A DNA stretch of 64,000 bases from Mesorhizobium sp. AR02 (GTDB lineage Bacteria > Pseudomonadota > Alphaproteobacteria > Rhizobiales > Rhizobiaceae). Below are positions 18,221 to 26,858 of this stretch, one piece after another. The DNA lies in contig NZ_CP080531.1 in NCBI RefSeq assembly GCF_024746835.1, positions 3,926,001-3,990,000 of the forward strand, written 5' to 3'. Under the pieces are notes generated by a model. The model did no database searches. It saw nothing but the letters and a program-made list of their open reading frames with translations, and had not been told where the DNA came from. The position numbers and the translations under genes were made by a program. How positions within the stretch are numbered: the first letter of the stretch is position 1; each line of letters starts with the position of its first letter.

Positions 18221-18358
18221 GAATGCCTCAGTTGGGTTCGGAGGGCGCCGAGGCCGGCTCTTGAAGATGCTGTAACGGACCGGGTGCTCGACAAGCCGGC
18301 GGCAATGCGCCAAGCTCTGCCTGCTTCAATGGTCAGCCAGTCCGACGAGGGATAGCGC

Positions 18359-18817
18359 ATGGTCAGTGCAGTCACGCCCCAGCAGGCGGCCGACCGCCTC
18401 GCGATCCGGAACCTGATAGACGCCTATGCCCATTGCGCCGATCGACGGGATGCCAAGGGACAAATGGCGCTCTTCACCGATGACACGGCGTTTCATGTGT
18501 TCATGGACAGTCGGTCCGCCGAGCCCAGCTATGTCCTCCACGGCCGCGACGCTCTTGCGCCTGTTTTCGCCGACCTGAACCAGTATCAGGCGACCACGCA
18601 TTTCAATGGTCAGAGCACGGTTCACCTCGACGGCGACCGGGCAAGCGGCGAGAGTTATTGCATCGCGCATCACCTGACGGTGAAGGGGGAGAAACGAACG
18701 CTGATGCTGGCCTCGATCCGCTATCTCGACCAATTCGTGAAGCTGGACGACACCTGGTTCTTTGCGGAACGCAAGTTAATGGTCGACTGGACCGAGACAC
18801 GCGCCTCGCAGCCTTAA
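18359..18817 (+). CDS. SnoaL-like (NTF2 fold) protein
   Basis: 152 residues. Pattern of the SnoaL_4 group: RLAIRNLIDAYAHCADRRDAKGQMALFTDD near the N-terminus, GRDALAPVF, then HFNGQSTVHLDGDRASGESYCIAHHL. Members are small ketosteroid-isomerase-like hydratases, isomerases or ring-hydroxylating dioxygenase beta-like proteins; many are uncharacterised. Start ATG after GAGGGAT. It stands alone 138 bases after the ABC operon and convergent with a cupin gene. Function not predictable. Confidence 0.82.
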   Translation: MVSAVTPQQAADRLAIRNLIDAYAHCADRRDAKGQMALFTDDTAFHVFMDSRSAEPSYVLHGRDALAPVFADLNQYQATTHFNGQSTVHLDGDRASGESYCIAHHLTVKGEKRTLMLASIRYLDQFVKLDDTWFFAERKLMVDWTETRASQP

Positions 18818-18850
18818 GCCGCACCAATCGACGCATTACCGGCCGGGCGA

Positions 18851-19282
18851 TTATTTCTGGAGGTAGGTCTCGTAGGGCGTGTCGTTGATCAGCAGGATCA
18901 CGCACTCCGTGTCGGACAGGCAAGCGTCGTCATGCATCTCGTTGGCCTTCTGGGTCCAGTAGGACCCCGGAGGCAACTCCACCTTGGTTGCTTCGCCGCC
19001 ATCCATCTGCCAGTGCGCCCATAGACCCTGGATCACCACGGCGCGATAGTCAGCGGTATGCGCGTGAACAGGTGCGCGCCAGTTGCCTGGAACTTTCAGC
19101 AATGTTCCCGCCGGGCCCTTGGCCCTTTCTCCCCACAGTGGTCCTAGGCGCTGCGGCTGGTCCGGTGCTTCGGCAACATAGGGAATCTTGTTGGCCGGCA
19201 GGTAGCTGTCCTCAAGGGCAAAGGCGCGCCCGGAGACAACGAGCATGGCGGCGAGCGCCAGGACCTTCAGATGACTTGGCAT
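18851..19282 (-). CDS. Exported cupin-like protein (DUF4437 type)
   Basis: 143 residues with a Sec signal peptide (MPSHLKVLALAAMLVVSGRAFA) and a cupin fold: two related blocks, GNWRAPVHAHTADYRAVVIQG and LPPGSYWTQKANEMHDD, carry the usual His and Glu residues. AAGGAG lies 8 bases before the ATG at 19282. Periplasmic small-molecule or sensor protein of unknown role. Its upstream region faces the end of the frameshifted AraC gene. Confidence 0.75.
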   Translation of the reverse strand: MPSHLKVLALAAMLVVSGRAFALEDSYLPANKIPYVAEAPDQPQRLGPLWGERAKGPAGTLLKVPGNWRAPVHAHTADYRAVVIQGLWAHWQMDGGEATKVELPPGSYWTQKANEMHDDACLSDTECVILLINDTPYETYLQK

Positions 19283-19424
19283 AGCTTTTCTCCTTGAGAC
19301 GACGTGCCGCCGGCCCCTCATTGCTTGGCACCGGCAAGCTATTGCATGCAGTCGGCCCGGCAATGACATTGTGTCCGGAAGACTTGGCAATTCATCCAGA
19401 TCCGGAAATCTACCCGGTGTGGCC

Positions 19425-20391
19425 TCAGTGTTCTTCGGAGTTGGCGGTGCGCAAATGACTGGGCGCCGTGCCGACGATCCGCTTGAATGCCCGGCTGAAC
19501 GATGCTTCGGACTCGTAGCCTAGCCTGGCGGCCACCACGGATACCCGCATCCGATCTTCGATCAGCCATTGCCCGTGCCTGGTGCATGCGCAGCCGGGCG
19601 ACATATCTCGCCGGTGTTTCGCCGACGATTGATGTGAACCGTTCGGCGAAGGCCGAACGTGAGGCACCCATTTCGCGGGCGAGTGCGTCGACGGTCCAGT
19701 TCCGGTCGGGCTGGCGATGAATGGCCACCAGCACACGGCCGACGTCCCGATCCCTGATCGCCGCGGTCCAGCCGGTGGTGCCGCTGCCACCGTTCTCTAC
19801 CCATGAACGGATGATGCTTGCGGCCAACACGTCGGCCAGCCGCGCCAGCATGCCGCCCGAGCCGGCGCGATTGCCGGTCACCTCGCTGGCCATGGCTTCC
19901 AGAAGGTGCGGAATGCCCGGCTCGCCCGTCATCAATTCCCGGGCGCGCATCATATCCGGCATCATGGCGAGCACGGGATGCGATCCACCCAGATTGAAGC
20001 GCATGCTGCCGCAAAACAGCAGGGTCTTCGCGCCATGGCCGCCGTTCGAGACGGCATAGACGTTGTCCTGCAAAGGCTCGACGCTGTAGCTTTCGAGCGG
20101 CACGGCATGGACGCCCGGTGCGCTGGCAAGGATGTGTTCGGCGCCGCGCGGCAACAGCAGCGCATCGCCGGCTGTCAACTCCAACCATTGCCTGGATGGC
20201 GAAAACAGCCAGCATCCGTGGCGGCCGATGAAGTGGAACCGCGCCGCCTCCTGGGCTGGAAAGAACACGGCCCAGGGCTCGCCAAGTTCGCAGCGGCCGT
20301 AGTCGACGCCATCAAGCCGCAATCCACGCAGCATGTCGGTCAGCGGACCGCCCGAAGCCGGCAAGGCACCCTCGGATGACGTGAAATCCAT
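19425..20391 (-). pseudogene. AraC family regulator, frameshifted near the C-terminus
   Basis: The first about 272 codons encode an AraC regulator with a Cupin_6-type N-terminal domain (FIGRHGCWLFSPSRQWLEL, GDALLLPRGAEHIL) and the first helix-turn-helix (WTVDALAREMGASRSAFAERF). At 19572-19574 (CCC on the plus strand) there is one extra base relative to the intact neighbour 20439-21425: after MHQAR the frame leaves the conserved QWL continuation. Reading on in the other frame restores QWLIEDRMRVSVVAARLGYE and SFSRAFKRIVGTAPSHLR to the stop at 19425. As it stands, translation runs on to 19339 with a nonsense tail lacking the second HTH. Either a recent pseudogene or a sequencing error; restored length would be 321 residues. 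Confidence 0.8.
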
Positions 20392-20438
20392 GTCGGTTTA
20401 CTAGCGTGGAATCACCCGTCAGTCACGGCCAAGATGCG

Positions 20439-21425
20439 TTACCCGGCCTGGCGGATATCGGCCTGTTCCTCGGCGCGCAGATGGCTGGGCGCCGAGCCGA
20501 TGACGCGCTTGAAGGCGCGGCTGAAAGCAGCGTCCGATTCATAACCGAGGCGGGCGGCAACGACGGAGATTTTCATCCGGTCGCGGACCAGCCATTGCCG
20601 CGCCTGATGCATCCTGACCTGGGTGACATATTTTGCCGGCGTTTCGCCGACGATGGTGGCGAAGCGCTCGGCAAAGCCCGAGCGTGAGGCACCCATCATT
20701 CGGGCCAGCGATTCGACCGTCCAGTCATGGTCCGGCTCGAGATGGATGGCGGCCAGCACGCGGCCGATGTCGCGGTCCCGGACCGCCGCGATCCAGCCGG
20801 AGGAGTCGCCGCAGCCACGTTCGACCCATGAGCGGATGACGGTGGCGGCAAGCACGTCGGCCAGCCGCGCCAGAATGCCGCCGGAGCCGACGCGCTCCAT
20901 CGTCACTTCGCGCGCCATGGCCTCCAGCAGATGCGGAAGGCCCGGCTCATAGGCTTCCAGCTCATGCGAGCGCATTACGTCCGGCATCATGCCAAGCAGA
21001 GGGTGCAGGCCATCAATATTGAAATACATGGCGGCGCAGAACAGCAGCGTTCCCGGCTGGCAATTCTTGTCGCACATTTCCGCGTTCGACGTGCAATAGA
21101 CGTCCTTGCAGACCTCCTCGAGTTCATAGCCATGGATCGGCCAGGCCTGCGCCCCGGGTTCGCTGGCGAGCACATGGGCCTCGCCGCGCGGCAACAACAC
21201 CGCATCGCCGGCATTGAGCTCAACCCATTCGCCGGACGGCTGCTTCAGCCAGCAGCCCTTGCGGCCGATGAAATGAAACCGCGCCCCGGGCTGAGCCGGG
21301 AACTGGATGCCCCACGGCTCCTTCATCTCGCAACGGCCGTACTCGACACCATCCAGACGCAACCCGCGCAATATGTCTGTCAGCGGGTCGCCGGTGATCG
21401 GAATTTTGGACGAATGGCTAGACAT
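20439..21425 (-). CDS. AraC family regulator with Cupin_6 domain (intact paralogue)
   Basis: 328 residues. N-terminal cupin-like sensor domain (FIGRKGCWLKQPSGEWVEL, AVLLPRGEAHVLASEP) with a Cys-containing insertion CTSNAEMCDKNCQPG, then the AraC double helix-turn-helix (WTVESLARMMGASRSGFAERF and ISVVAARLGYESDAAFSRAF). Start at 21425. It is divergent from an MFS exporter gene 184 bases away, and lies tandem with a frameshifted paralogue, so the pair arose by duplication. Likely regulator of the exporter; the related Cupin_6 AraC proteins of proteobacteria often control adjacent efflux or stress genes. Confidence 0.88.
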   Translation of the reverse strand: MSSHSSKIPITGDPLTDILRGLRLDGVEYGRCEMKEPWGIQFPAQPGARFHFIGRKGCWLKQPSGEWVELNAGDAVLLPRGEAHVLASEPGAQAWPIHGYELEEVCKDVYCTSNAEMCDKNCQPGTLLFCAAMYFNIDGLHPLLGMMPDVMRSHELEAYEPGLPHLLEAMAREVTMERVGSGGILARLADVLAATVIRSWVERGCGDSSGWIAAVRDRDIGRVLAAIHLEPDHDWTVESLARMMGASRSGFAERFATIVGETPAKYVTQVRMHQARQWLVRDRMKISVVAARLGYESDAAFSRAFKRVIGSAPSHLRAEEQADIRQAG

Positions 21426-21457
21426 AATGGCGTTTCTAGCATGGAAACTCCAAGGCG

Positions 21458-21598
21458 TCACTCCCTATGTTGCAGTGCAGCCAAATGCTGCGCCGCAACC
21501 AAACCGAGACCGACCTCATAGCCAAGCCGTGACGGCAAGGCATGGAAACGGGTGGAAGCCCCGGTCGGTCATTGCCTATGTGGCGCTGCAAACAGATC
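21458..21598. promoter_or_regulatory. Pair of direct repeats in araC-MFS divergent region
   Basis: Two direct copies of a roughly 30-base element begin at 21458 and 21569, 111 bases apart, sharing TCA-x-T-x-CCTATGT-x-GC and TGCA (21 of 30 positions). The second ends 12 bases before the MFS start and the first lies 33 bases from the AraC start. Spacing and asymmetry fit AraC binding sites. Confidence 0.5.
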
Positions 21599-21609
21599 GG
21601 AGACTGACC

Positions 21610-22824
21610 ATGGCCGAACCCGCGACAGGCGTCATCGACGCCACACTTCTGAACCCCGCAGACACCGATGAACGAACCGAACCGACATGGGGTGCCGTTG
21701 TCTCACTGGCGCTTGGGGTGTTCGGACTGGTCACCGCCGAATTCCTGCCCGCCAGCCTGCTGACGCCGATGGCGCGCGATCTCGGCGTCACGGAAGGCGT
21801 GGCGGGACAAGCGGTGACGGCAACCGCGATCGTCGCCGCGATAGCCGCACCGACCATGGCGATCATCACCAGGCGCATGGACCGCAGGCTGGTGATGTGG
21901 ATGCTGACGTCGTTCCTCATCCTGTCCAACCTTCTCGCCACCTTTGCTTCGTCGCTGCCCATGCTTCTGCTGGCCCGCGTCGTGCTCGGCGTGGCGCTGG
22001 GCGGCTTCTGGGCGATGTCGGCGGCCATGGCGCTGCGGCTGGTGCCGATGCGGCTGATGCCGCGCGCCATGTCGATTATCCTGACCGGGGTTTCGCTTGC
22101 CACGGTCACTGCTGCTCCTGTTGGCGCCTATGTCGGCGACATCTGGGGCTGGCGCACGGCCTTCATGATCGCGACAGTCGTCGCTGCGCTGGCATTGCTG
22201 ATGCAGGTAGCGGCCATTCCAAAGCTGCCGCCGGTCGGTGTCGCGAGCTTCCGCACCTTGCTCGACGTGCTGGAGCGGCCGTCGATCCGGGTGGCCCTGC
22301 TGGTCGTGCTGCTGGTCGCTTCCGGGCACTTTGCCGGCTTCACCTATGTACGCCCGTTCCTCGAAAAGGTGCCGGTGCTGCACATCGAGACGATCTCGCT
22401 GGTGTTGCTGGCCTATGGCATAGGTGGGTTCTTCGGCAATATCGCCGGCGGCATCCTGGCTGAGCGCAACCTCAAGGCCGCGGTCGCGCTGGCGCCGCTG
22501 CTGATTGCCCTGGCCGCCGCCTCGATGTTGATCTTCGGCGCTTCACCGACCATCGCCGCGGCTGCCGTCGCCGCCTGGGGCTTTGCCTTCGGCGCGGTGC
22601 CGGTCGGGCTACAGAGCTGGCTGGTGCGGGCTGCGCCCGACCAGGCTGAAAGCGCCGGCGGCTTGATGGTGGCGACCTTCCAGGTGGCGATTGCGCTGGG
22701 CGCCGTCTTCGGCGGCCTGCTGGTCGACCATGCTGGCGTGGCCAGCGCCTTCGCCTATTGCGGCGCGGCGACGCTGCTGGCGTCCTTCGTTGTGTTCCTG
22801 CGCGGCCCGAAGCAGGCCGAATAA
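21610..22824 (+). CDS. MFS transporter (drug/nucleoside efflux type)
   Basis: 404 residues, 12 hydrophobic helices. Conserved MFS features: the loop 2-3 motif region (ITRRMDRRLVMW), ARVVLGVALGGFWAMSAAMAL in helix 4 (motif like that of the AraJ/NepI/YdhP sugar, purine nucleoside and drug exporters) and VGAYVGDIWGWRTAF (motif C-like). Start ATG at 21610. Divergent from the AraC regulator. Proton-driven export of a small molecule is likely; substrate unknown. Confidence 0.88.
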   Translation: MAEPATGVIDATLLNPADTDERTEPTWGAVVSLALGVFGLVTAEFLPASLLTPMARDLGVTEGVAGQAVTATAIVAAIAAPTMAIITRRMDRRLVMWMLTSFLILSNLLATFASSLPMLLLARVVLGVALGGFWAMSAAMALRLVPMRLMPRAMSIILTGVSLATVTAAPVGAYVGDIWGWRTAFMIATVVAALALLMQVAAIPKLPPVGVASFRTLLDVLERPSIRVALLVVLLVASGHFAGFTYVRPFLEKVPVLHIETISLVLLAYGIGGFFGNIAGGILAERNLKAAVALAPLLIALAAASMLIFGASPTIAAAAVAAWGFAFGAVPVGLQSWLVRAAPDQAESAGGLMVATFQVAIALGAVFGGLLVDHAGVASAFAYCGAATLLASFVVFLRGPKQAE

Positions 22825-22936
22825 TCTCTCATCTCTGACCTATCCAGCGGCCCGAGAACCATCATGGTTTTCCGGCCGCTGCCGTGATGGCGACAACGAA
22901 CGCATGGCAGGCAGATGCGGCGGCATGCCGTTGGCT

Positions 22937-23284
22937 TCAGACCGAGCGCCCGTCGAAGTCGAAGATCGACAGAGTGGAAGGGTCGAGATCGGCGACGCAG
23001 TTGAGGTTGATATAGGCGCTGCGTTCGCCGCCTTCGCGGACATCCTCGGCGAAAGGGTGGATGCCGCAGGTGCGGCAGAAGCGGTGCGCCATGGTGTGGT
23101 TGCCGAATGTATAGGTGCCCAGGTCATCGCCCCAGGCCAGGAGGGTGAGGCTCTCATGCGGAATGGCGCATAACAGCGCGCCCTTGCGCGAGCATATCGA
23201 ACAATTGCACCTGATGGCGCCGGTCAGTTCCGCCTTGAACTGGAAGGCGACCTTGCCGCAGTGGCAGCTGCCTTTGTACAGCAT
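22937..23284 (-). CDS. GFA/CENP-V family zinc-binding protein
   Basis: 115 residues of the glutathione-dependent formaldehyde-activating enzyme family. Seven-Cys zinc pattern is clear: GSCHCGKVAF at residues 6-15, CNCSICSRKG around 27-36 and FCRTCGIHPF around 71-80. The family includes the GFA protein, once thought to join formaldehyde to glutathione, but most members have no proven reaction. Stand-alone gene convergent with the MFS gene; the 112 bases between them hold no obvious repeat or gene. Confidence 0.88.
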   Translation of the reverse strand: MLYKGSCHCGKVAFQFKAELTGAIRCNCSICSRKGALLCAIPHESLTLLAWGDDLGTYTFGNHTMAHRFCRTCGIHPFAEDVREGGERSAYINLNCVADLDPSTLSIFDFDGRSV

Positions 23285-23400
23285 CAGTATCTTCCTATCG
23301 CTGGCAGGTGCAAAGGCACGCTGGCCGGGTTATCCCTTCCGCAAGCCCAATCGGCCGCTTGCCTTAAAGACGTTGCATCCTGGCGGAGTCCGACATCGAC

Positions 23401-24696
23401 ATGCAATCCATCAGCGACCGTCTCGAAATCATCCTGTCACGTCTTGCCAATCGTGCAGCCGACGAAAAGGTCTTCACCAAGCTCTATGTCGAGGCCGCGC
23501 GGGCTGCAGCCGACGCCAGCGACGCCCGCGGCCGAGCCGGCGTGACGCTCGGACCACTCGACGGCACCATTGTCTCGATCAAGGATCTGTTCGATGTCGC
23601 CGGCGAGGCGACCACGGCCGGCTCGCTGATGCGAAAGACCGCCACGCCCGCTGTGCGCGATGCCACCATCGTCAGCCGGCTGCGGCAGGCCGGTGCGGTC
23701 ATTATCGGCAAGACCAACATGACCGAATTCGCCTTCACGGCGATCGGCGACAACATGCACTACGGCACGCCAGGCAATTCGATCGATGCCAGCCGCATTC
23801 CGGGTGGTTCGTCCTCAGGCGCCGGCGTTTCCGTCGGCGAGGGGACGAGCGACATCTCGATCGGTTCCGACACCGGCGGGTCGATCCGCATTCCGGCGGC
23901 GCTCAATGGTGTCGTTGGCTTCAAGCCGACGGCGCGGCGCGTGCCGCTTTCTGGCGCCTTTCCGCTGTCGGGCACGCTGGACTCGATCGGGCCGCTAGCC
24001 CGAACCGTCGCGCAATGTGCCGCCGCTGACGCGGTGATGGCCGGCGAGATGCCGAGCGAACTGGCGGCCATTCCGCTCGCCGGGCTTCGGATCGGTATCC
24101 CGCGCGGCGTTCTTTTCGAGGACACGGAAAGCAAGGTTGCCGCGGCGTTCGAGCATTGCCTTCGCAAGATCGAACAGGCCGGCGCGCGCATTGCGGATTT
24201 GTCGATCGACGACATGATCGCGGAGCTGCGCGCGGCCACCAAGCGGGGCTCGATCGCTGCGATGGAAGGAGCCGAGATCCATGCTGACTGGCTGGCGACG
24301 GGTGCGGCGGTGCCAGTCGACCCGCATGTCAGCGGGCCTTTGTCGCGGGCGGCCATGCTGCCGACGCCGGTCTATATCAGGGTCCTGCGCCGCCGCAGCG
24401 CGCTGGCCGCCGCCATGGATGAGCGGCTGACATCGGTCGATGTGCTGGCCCTGCCGACCACGCCGGTGACGGCGCCGACCATCGCTTCCCTGGCCGAGGA
24501 TGGCGAACTGCGCGACCACGTCGAAGGCTTGCTGTTGCGCAACACCCAGGTCGCCAACCAGTTCGACCTCTGTGCGATCTCGCTGCCCATGCCCGGCATG
24601 GCGCTGCCGGCCGGACTGATGCTGGTCGCTCGCAACGGCCATGACCGGCACTTGCTGCGGATAGCTGCTGAAGTGGAGAGGCTGCTGGCCGGCTGA
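23401..24696 (+). CDS. Amidase (amidase signature family)
   Basis: 431 residues. The Ser-cisSer-Lys triad is readable: Lys61 in VSIKDLFDVAG, the cis-Ser in GGSSSGAG (about 138) and the nucleophile Ser161 in SDTGGSIRIPAA. The rest (GFKPTARRVPLSG, LDSIGPLARTV) is standard for the family. It hydrolyses a C-N amide bond, with substrates ranging from indoleacetamide to aryl or aliphatic amides; it lacks the partner GatB/GatC genes, so it is not the tRNA amidotransferase subunit. Start ATG after a GGCGGAG. Stands alone. Confidence 0.9.
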   Translation: MQSISDRLEIILSRLANRAADEKVFTKLYVEAARAAADASDARGRAGVTLGPLDGTIVSIKDLFDVAGEATTAGSLMRKTATPAVRDATIVSRLRQAGAVIIGKTNMTEFAFTAIGDNMHYGTPGNSIDASRIPGGSSSGAGVSVGEGTSDISIGSDTGGSIRIPAALNGVVGFKPTARRVPLSGAFPLSGTLDSIGPLARTVAQCAAADAVMAGEMPSELAAIPLAGLRIGIPRGVLFEDTESKVAAAFEHCLRKIEQAGARIADLSIDDMIAELRAATKRGSIAAMEGAEIHADWLATGAAVPVDPHVSGPLSRAAMLPTPVYIRVLRRRSALAAAMDERLTSVDVLALPTTPVTAPTIASLAEDGELRDHVEGLLLRNTQVANQFDLCAISLPMPGMALPAGLMLVARNGHDRHLLRIAAEVERLLAG

Positions 24697-24711
24697 TTGG
24701 CAATTGGCCGA

Positions 24712-25101
24712 TCAGTGCGCCGAACAGTGCTTGCGTTCGCTGTCCTTGGCGGTGCGCACGATGCGGGTCGCGACCAGCCAGGGCAGGCTGTAATCCTTGC
24801 CGGTGATGGTCTGGGCGCGTTGCTCGATCGAGCCTCTGACGACGATCTTGCCGCTGTAAAGCACGTCGGACTGATCCACTATCGCCTTGTCGGCCTGCGG
24901 CAAGCCGCTGGTGTCGATCGACACACCTTTGATGATCATGCCGGTGGCAAGGTCGAGCGCGCTGTTCGATGGGCAGGGCGCCTTGAAGCAGCGCAGCCCA
25001 TTGTCGCAGTAGACATAGCTGCTCTCGGCTGCGGCGAATGCCGGCATGGTGCAGATGGATGAGGCTGCGGCAACCAGCAATTCAAGGCGAAGAGCGGACA
25101 T
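24712..25101 (-). CDS. Putative exported protein, unknown family
   Basis: 129 residues with an N-terminal hydrophobic stretch ending PAFAAAES, a likely Sec signal peptide. The mature part has a Cys-rich segment YCDNGLRCFKAPCPSN, then no recognisable domain, and two further basic regions with a final CSAH. Convergent with the amidase gene and upstream of (same strand as) nothing obvious. No function can be assigned; the Cys residues may form disulfides in the periplasm. Confidence 0.65.
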   Translation of the reverse strand: MSALRLELLVAAASSICTMPAFAAAESSYVYCDNGLRCFKAPCPSNSALDLATGMIIKGVSIDTSGLPQADKAIVDQSDVLYSGKIVVRGSIEQRAQTITGKDYSLPWLVATRIVRTAKDSERKHCSAH

Positions 25102-25141
25102 GGCAGCACCGTCGCGGAGAATTGGGGCGAAACCGCGATTG

Positions 25142-26134
25142 CTATATGTCGAGCGGAAACCGCTGCCGGTAATGATCGACCACTTCCGGATTGCGCAGAT
25201 TGACCGGCAGCTTGCCTGCCAGCACCAGCAGAGCTTCGCCCGCCGCGCCGACGCCCATGCGCATCATCGATTCCTCGGTAATGCCGGCCATATGCGGGGT
25301 GATGATGACGTTGTCGAAGCCGAAATAGGGATGATTGGACGGCAGCGGCTGCGTCGAAAACACGTCGAGTGCTGCACCGCCGATGCGGCCTTCCCGCAAG
25401 GCCTCGATCAGGGCGTCGTCATCGACCACCGGCCCGCGCGACACGTTGATCAAAAGCGCATTGGGTTTCATGCGGGCGATGCGCTCGCGGCTGATCAGGC
25501 CGCGCGTCTCCGGCGTCAGCGGGCAGCAGAGCACGATAATATCGCTCTGCTCGACCAGCGCGTCGATCGACAGGAAGCCAACCTTCTCCGGCGCCGGCTG
25601 CATGCTGCGCGTCGTTGCCACCACTTTCAGGTCGAAGCCGTGCGCGGCGATATGGCCGACGGCCTGTCCGACGGCGCCGAGGCCGACGATGCCGATGGTC
25701 TTGCCGGCAAGCTCGATGTTGGAATTGGCATGCTCGCGGCCGGCGAGCCAGCCCTTGGCGCGCAGGTCGCGGTCGACCCTGCGGAATTGCCGCAGCAGCG
25801 CAAGTGCCGTGAACATGACATGTTCTGCCACCGAGCGTGCATTGACCGCCGGCACATTGGCCACCAGCACGCCGGCCGCGGCCGCCGCTTCCATCGGGAT
25901 CATGTCGAGCCCGGCGCCATGGCGGATGGCAGCGCGCAGCTTCCATGCACCCTCGAACAGCGCCGGCGGCAGTGGTGCGCGCACGATGACGATGTCGGCG
26001 TCCTTGGCCTCCCTGGCCAAGGTGGCGGGATCGAGCGCCGATGCGATCACAAGCTGGCCTGCACCGGCAAGCCTGGACGAGGCACGCGGGTGCAACGGAT
26101 GGGTCGACAGGATCTTTGGCACGGTCTGGGCCAC
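25142..26134 (-). CDS. D-2-hydroxyacid dehydrogenase (NAD-dependent)
   Basis: 330 residues of the D-isomer-specific 2-hydroxyacid dehydrogenase family. Rossmann motif GLGAVGQAVGHIAAHGF, catalytic Arg in NVSRGPVVDDDAL, the Asp/Glu in the following helix and catalytic His in ITPHMAGITEES are all present. GTG start at 26134, two bases after the stop of the GntR gene, so it ends the minus-strand catabolic operon. Probable role: reduction or oxidation of a 2-keto/2-hydroxy acid made from a sugar acid, such as glyoxylate, hydroxypyruvate or a gluconate derivative. Confidence 0.88.
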   Translation of the reverse strand: MAQTVPKILSTHPLHPRASSRLAGAGQLVIASALDPATLAREAKDADIVIVRAPLPPALFEGAWKLRAAIRHGAGLDMIPMEAAAAAGVLVANVPAVNARSVAEHVMFTALALLRQFRRVDRDLRAKGWLAGREHANSNIELAGKTIGIVGLGAVGQAVGHIAAHGFDLKVVATTRSMQPAPEKVGFLSIDALVEQSDIIVLCCPLTPETRGLISRERIARMKPNALLINVSRGPVVDDDALIEALREGRIGGAALDVFSTQPLPSNHPYFGFDNVIITPHMAGITEESMMRMGVGAAGEALLVLAGKLPVNLRNPEVVDHYRQRFPLDI

Positions 26135-26136
26135 GA

Positions 26137-26856
26137 TCAGGCCTTTTCGAGTGCAGCGCTCGTGGGCGCAACCGCCTTGCCGCCCTCGATCAGGCCCTTC
26201 CAGTAGCTCTCCGCGCCTTGCAGATGGGCGCTCATCAGCGCCTGGGCGAGATTGCCGTCGCGGCGCAACAGCGCCTCGTAGATCTGCACGTGCTCGGCAT
26301 GCGAGCGCACGCTGCGTTCGGGATCGTTGAAGTAGATCGGCAGGCGCTGTTCGCCCATCAGATAATAGACGCTGCAGATGTTGTGGAAGACGCTGTTCTT
26401 GGTGGCGCGCACGATCTCGAGGTGGAACTCGCGGTCCTCCTTGGCCAGACCTTCGCCGGCGGCGATGCGTTCCTCGGAAGCCTTGAGGATTTCGCGCAGC
26501 CGCTCGAAATTCTCCTCGGTGGCGCGCGAGCAGGCAAGCTCGGCGGCCTTGATCTCGTGGATCTTGCGCAACTCGACCGTCTCGTAAATCTGCAAGGGAT
26601 CAAGCGGCAGGCCGGCGCGCGCGAACAGCGCCAGCGCCTCGACGCTCGCCTGCTTGGTGTCGATGTAGATGCCGGACTTGGCGCGGCGTTCGACGATGCG
26701 CATGGCTTCCAGGATGGCCAGCGCCTCGCGGATCTGGCCGCGGCTGACGCCGAAATGCTCCGCCAGCTCACGCTCCGACGGCGTGCGGCCGGTCTCGCTG
26801 TCCGAGTGGGAGAACAGATAGGCGGCGAGTTCCGCGAGAAGGTTCTTTTCTTTCAT
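26137..26856 (-). CDS. GntR family regulator, FadR subfamily (FCD domain)
   Basis: 239 residues. Winged helix at residues 5-66 (RTPSERELAEHFGVSRGQIREAL, then IVERRAKSGIYID) and an FCD ligand domain at about 85-215 with the usual metal-site His/Asp pattern (EDREFHLEIVRATKN, HAEHVQIYEALLRRD). Start at 26856, two bases from the stop of the dehydratase gene. Its position inside the catabolic operon and its subfamily make it the best candidate for the TGGT-N3-ACCA sites in this window, two of which lie upstream of this very operon. FadR-type regulators usually repress until a pathway intermediate binds. Confidence 0.9.
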   Translation of the reverse strand: MKEKNLLAELAAYLFSHSDSETGRTPSERELAEHFGVSRGQIREALAILEAMRIVERRAKSGIYIDTKQASVEALALFARAGLPLDPLQIYETVELRKIHEIKAAELACSRATEENFERLREILKASEERIAAGEGLAKEDREFHLEIVRATKNSVFHNICSVYYLMGEQRLPIYFNDPERSVRSHAEHVQIYEALLRRDGNLAQALMSAHLQGAESYWKGLIEGGKAVAPTSAALEKA

Positions 26857-26858
26857 CG

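Noticed and set aside
19339..19424. Extended C-terminus of the first AraC protein
   Set aside because: Sequence after the frameshift is Arg-rich and unlike the paralogue, while the conserved second helix-turn-helix is read in another frame ending at 19425.
22825..22936. Small gene or repeat between the MFS and GFA genes
   Set aside because: Only a short imperfect hairpin and no start with a ribosome-binding site were seen.
23401..24696. GatA subunit of the tRNA amidotransferase
   Set aside because: No gatB or gatC nearby and overall similarity is to general amidases.
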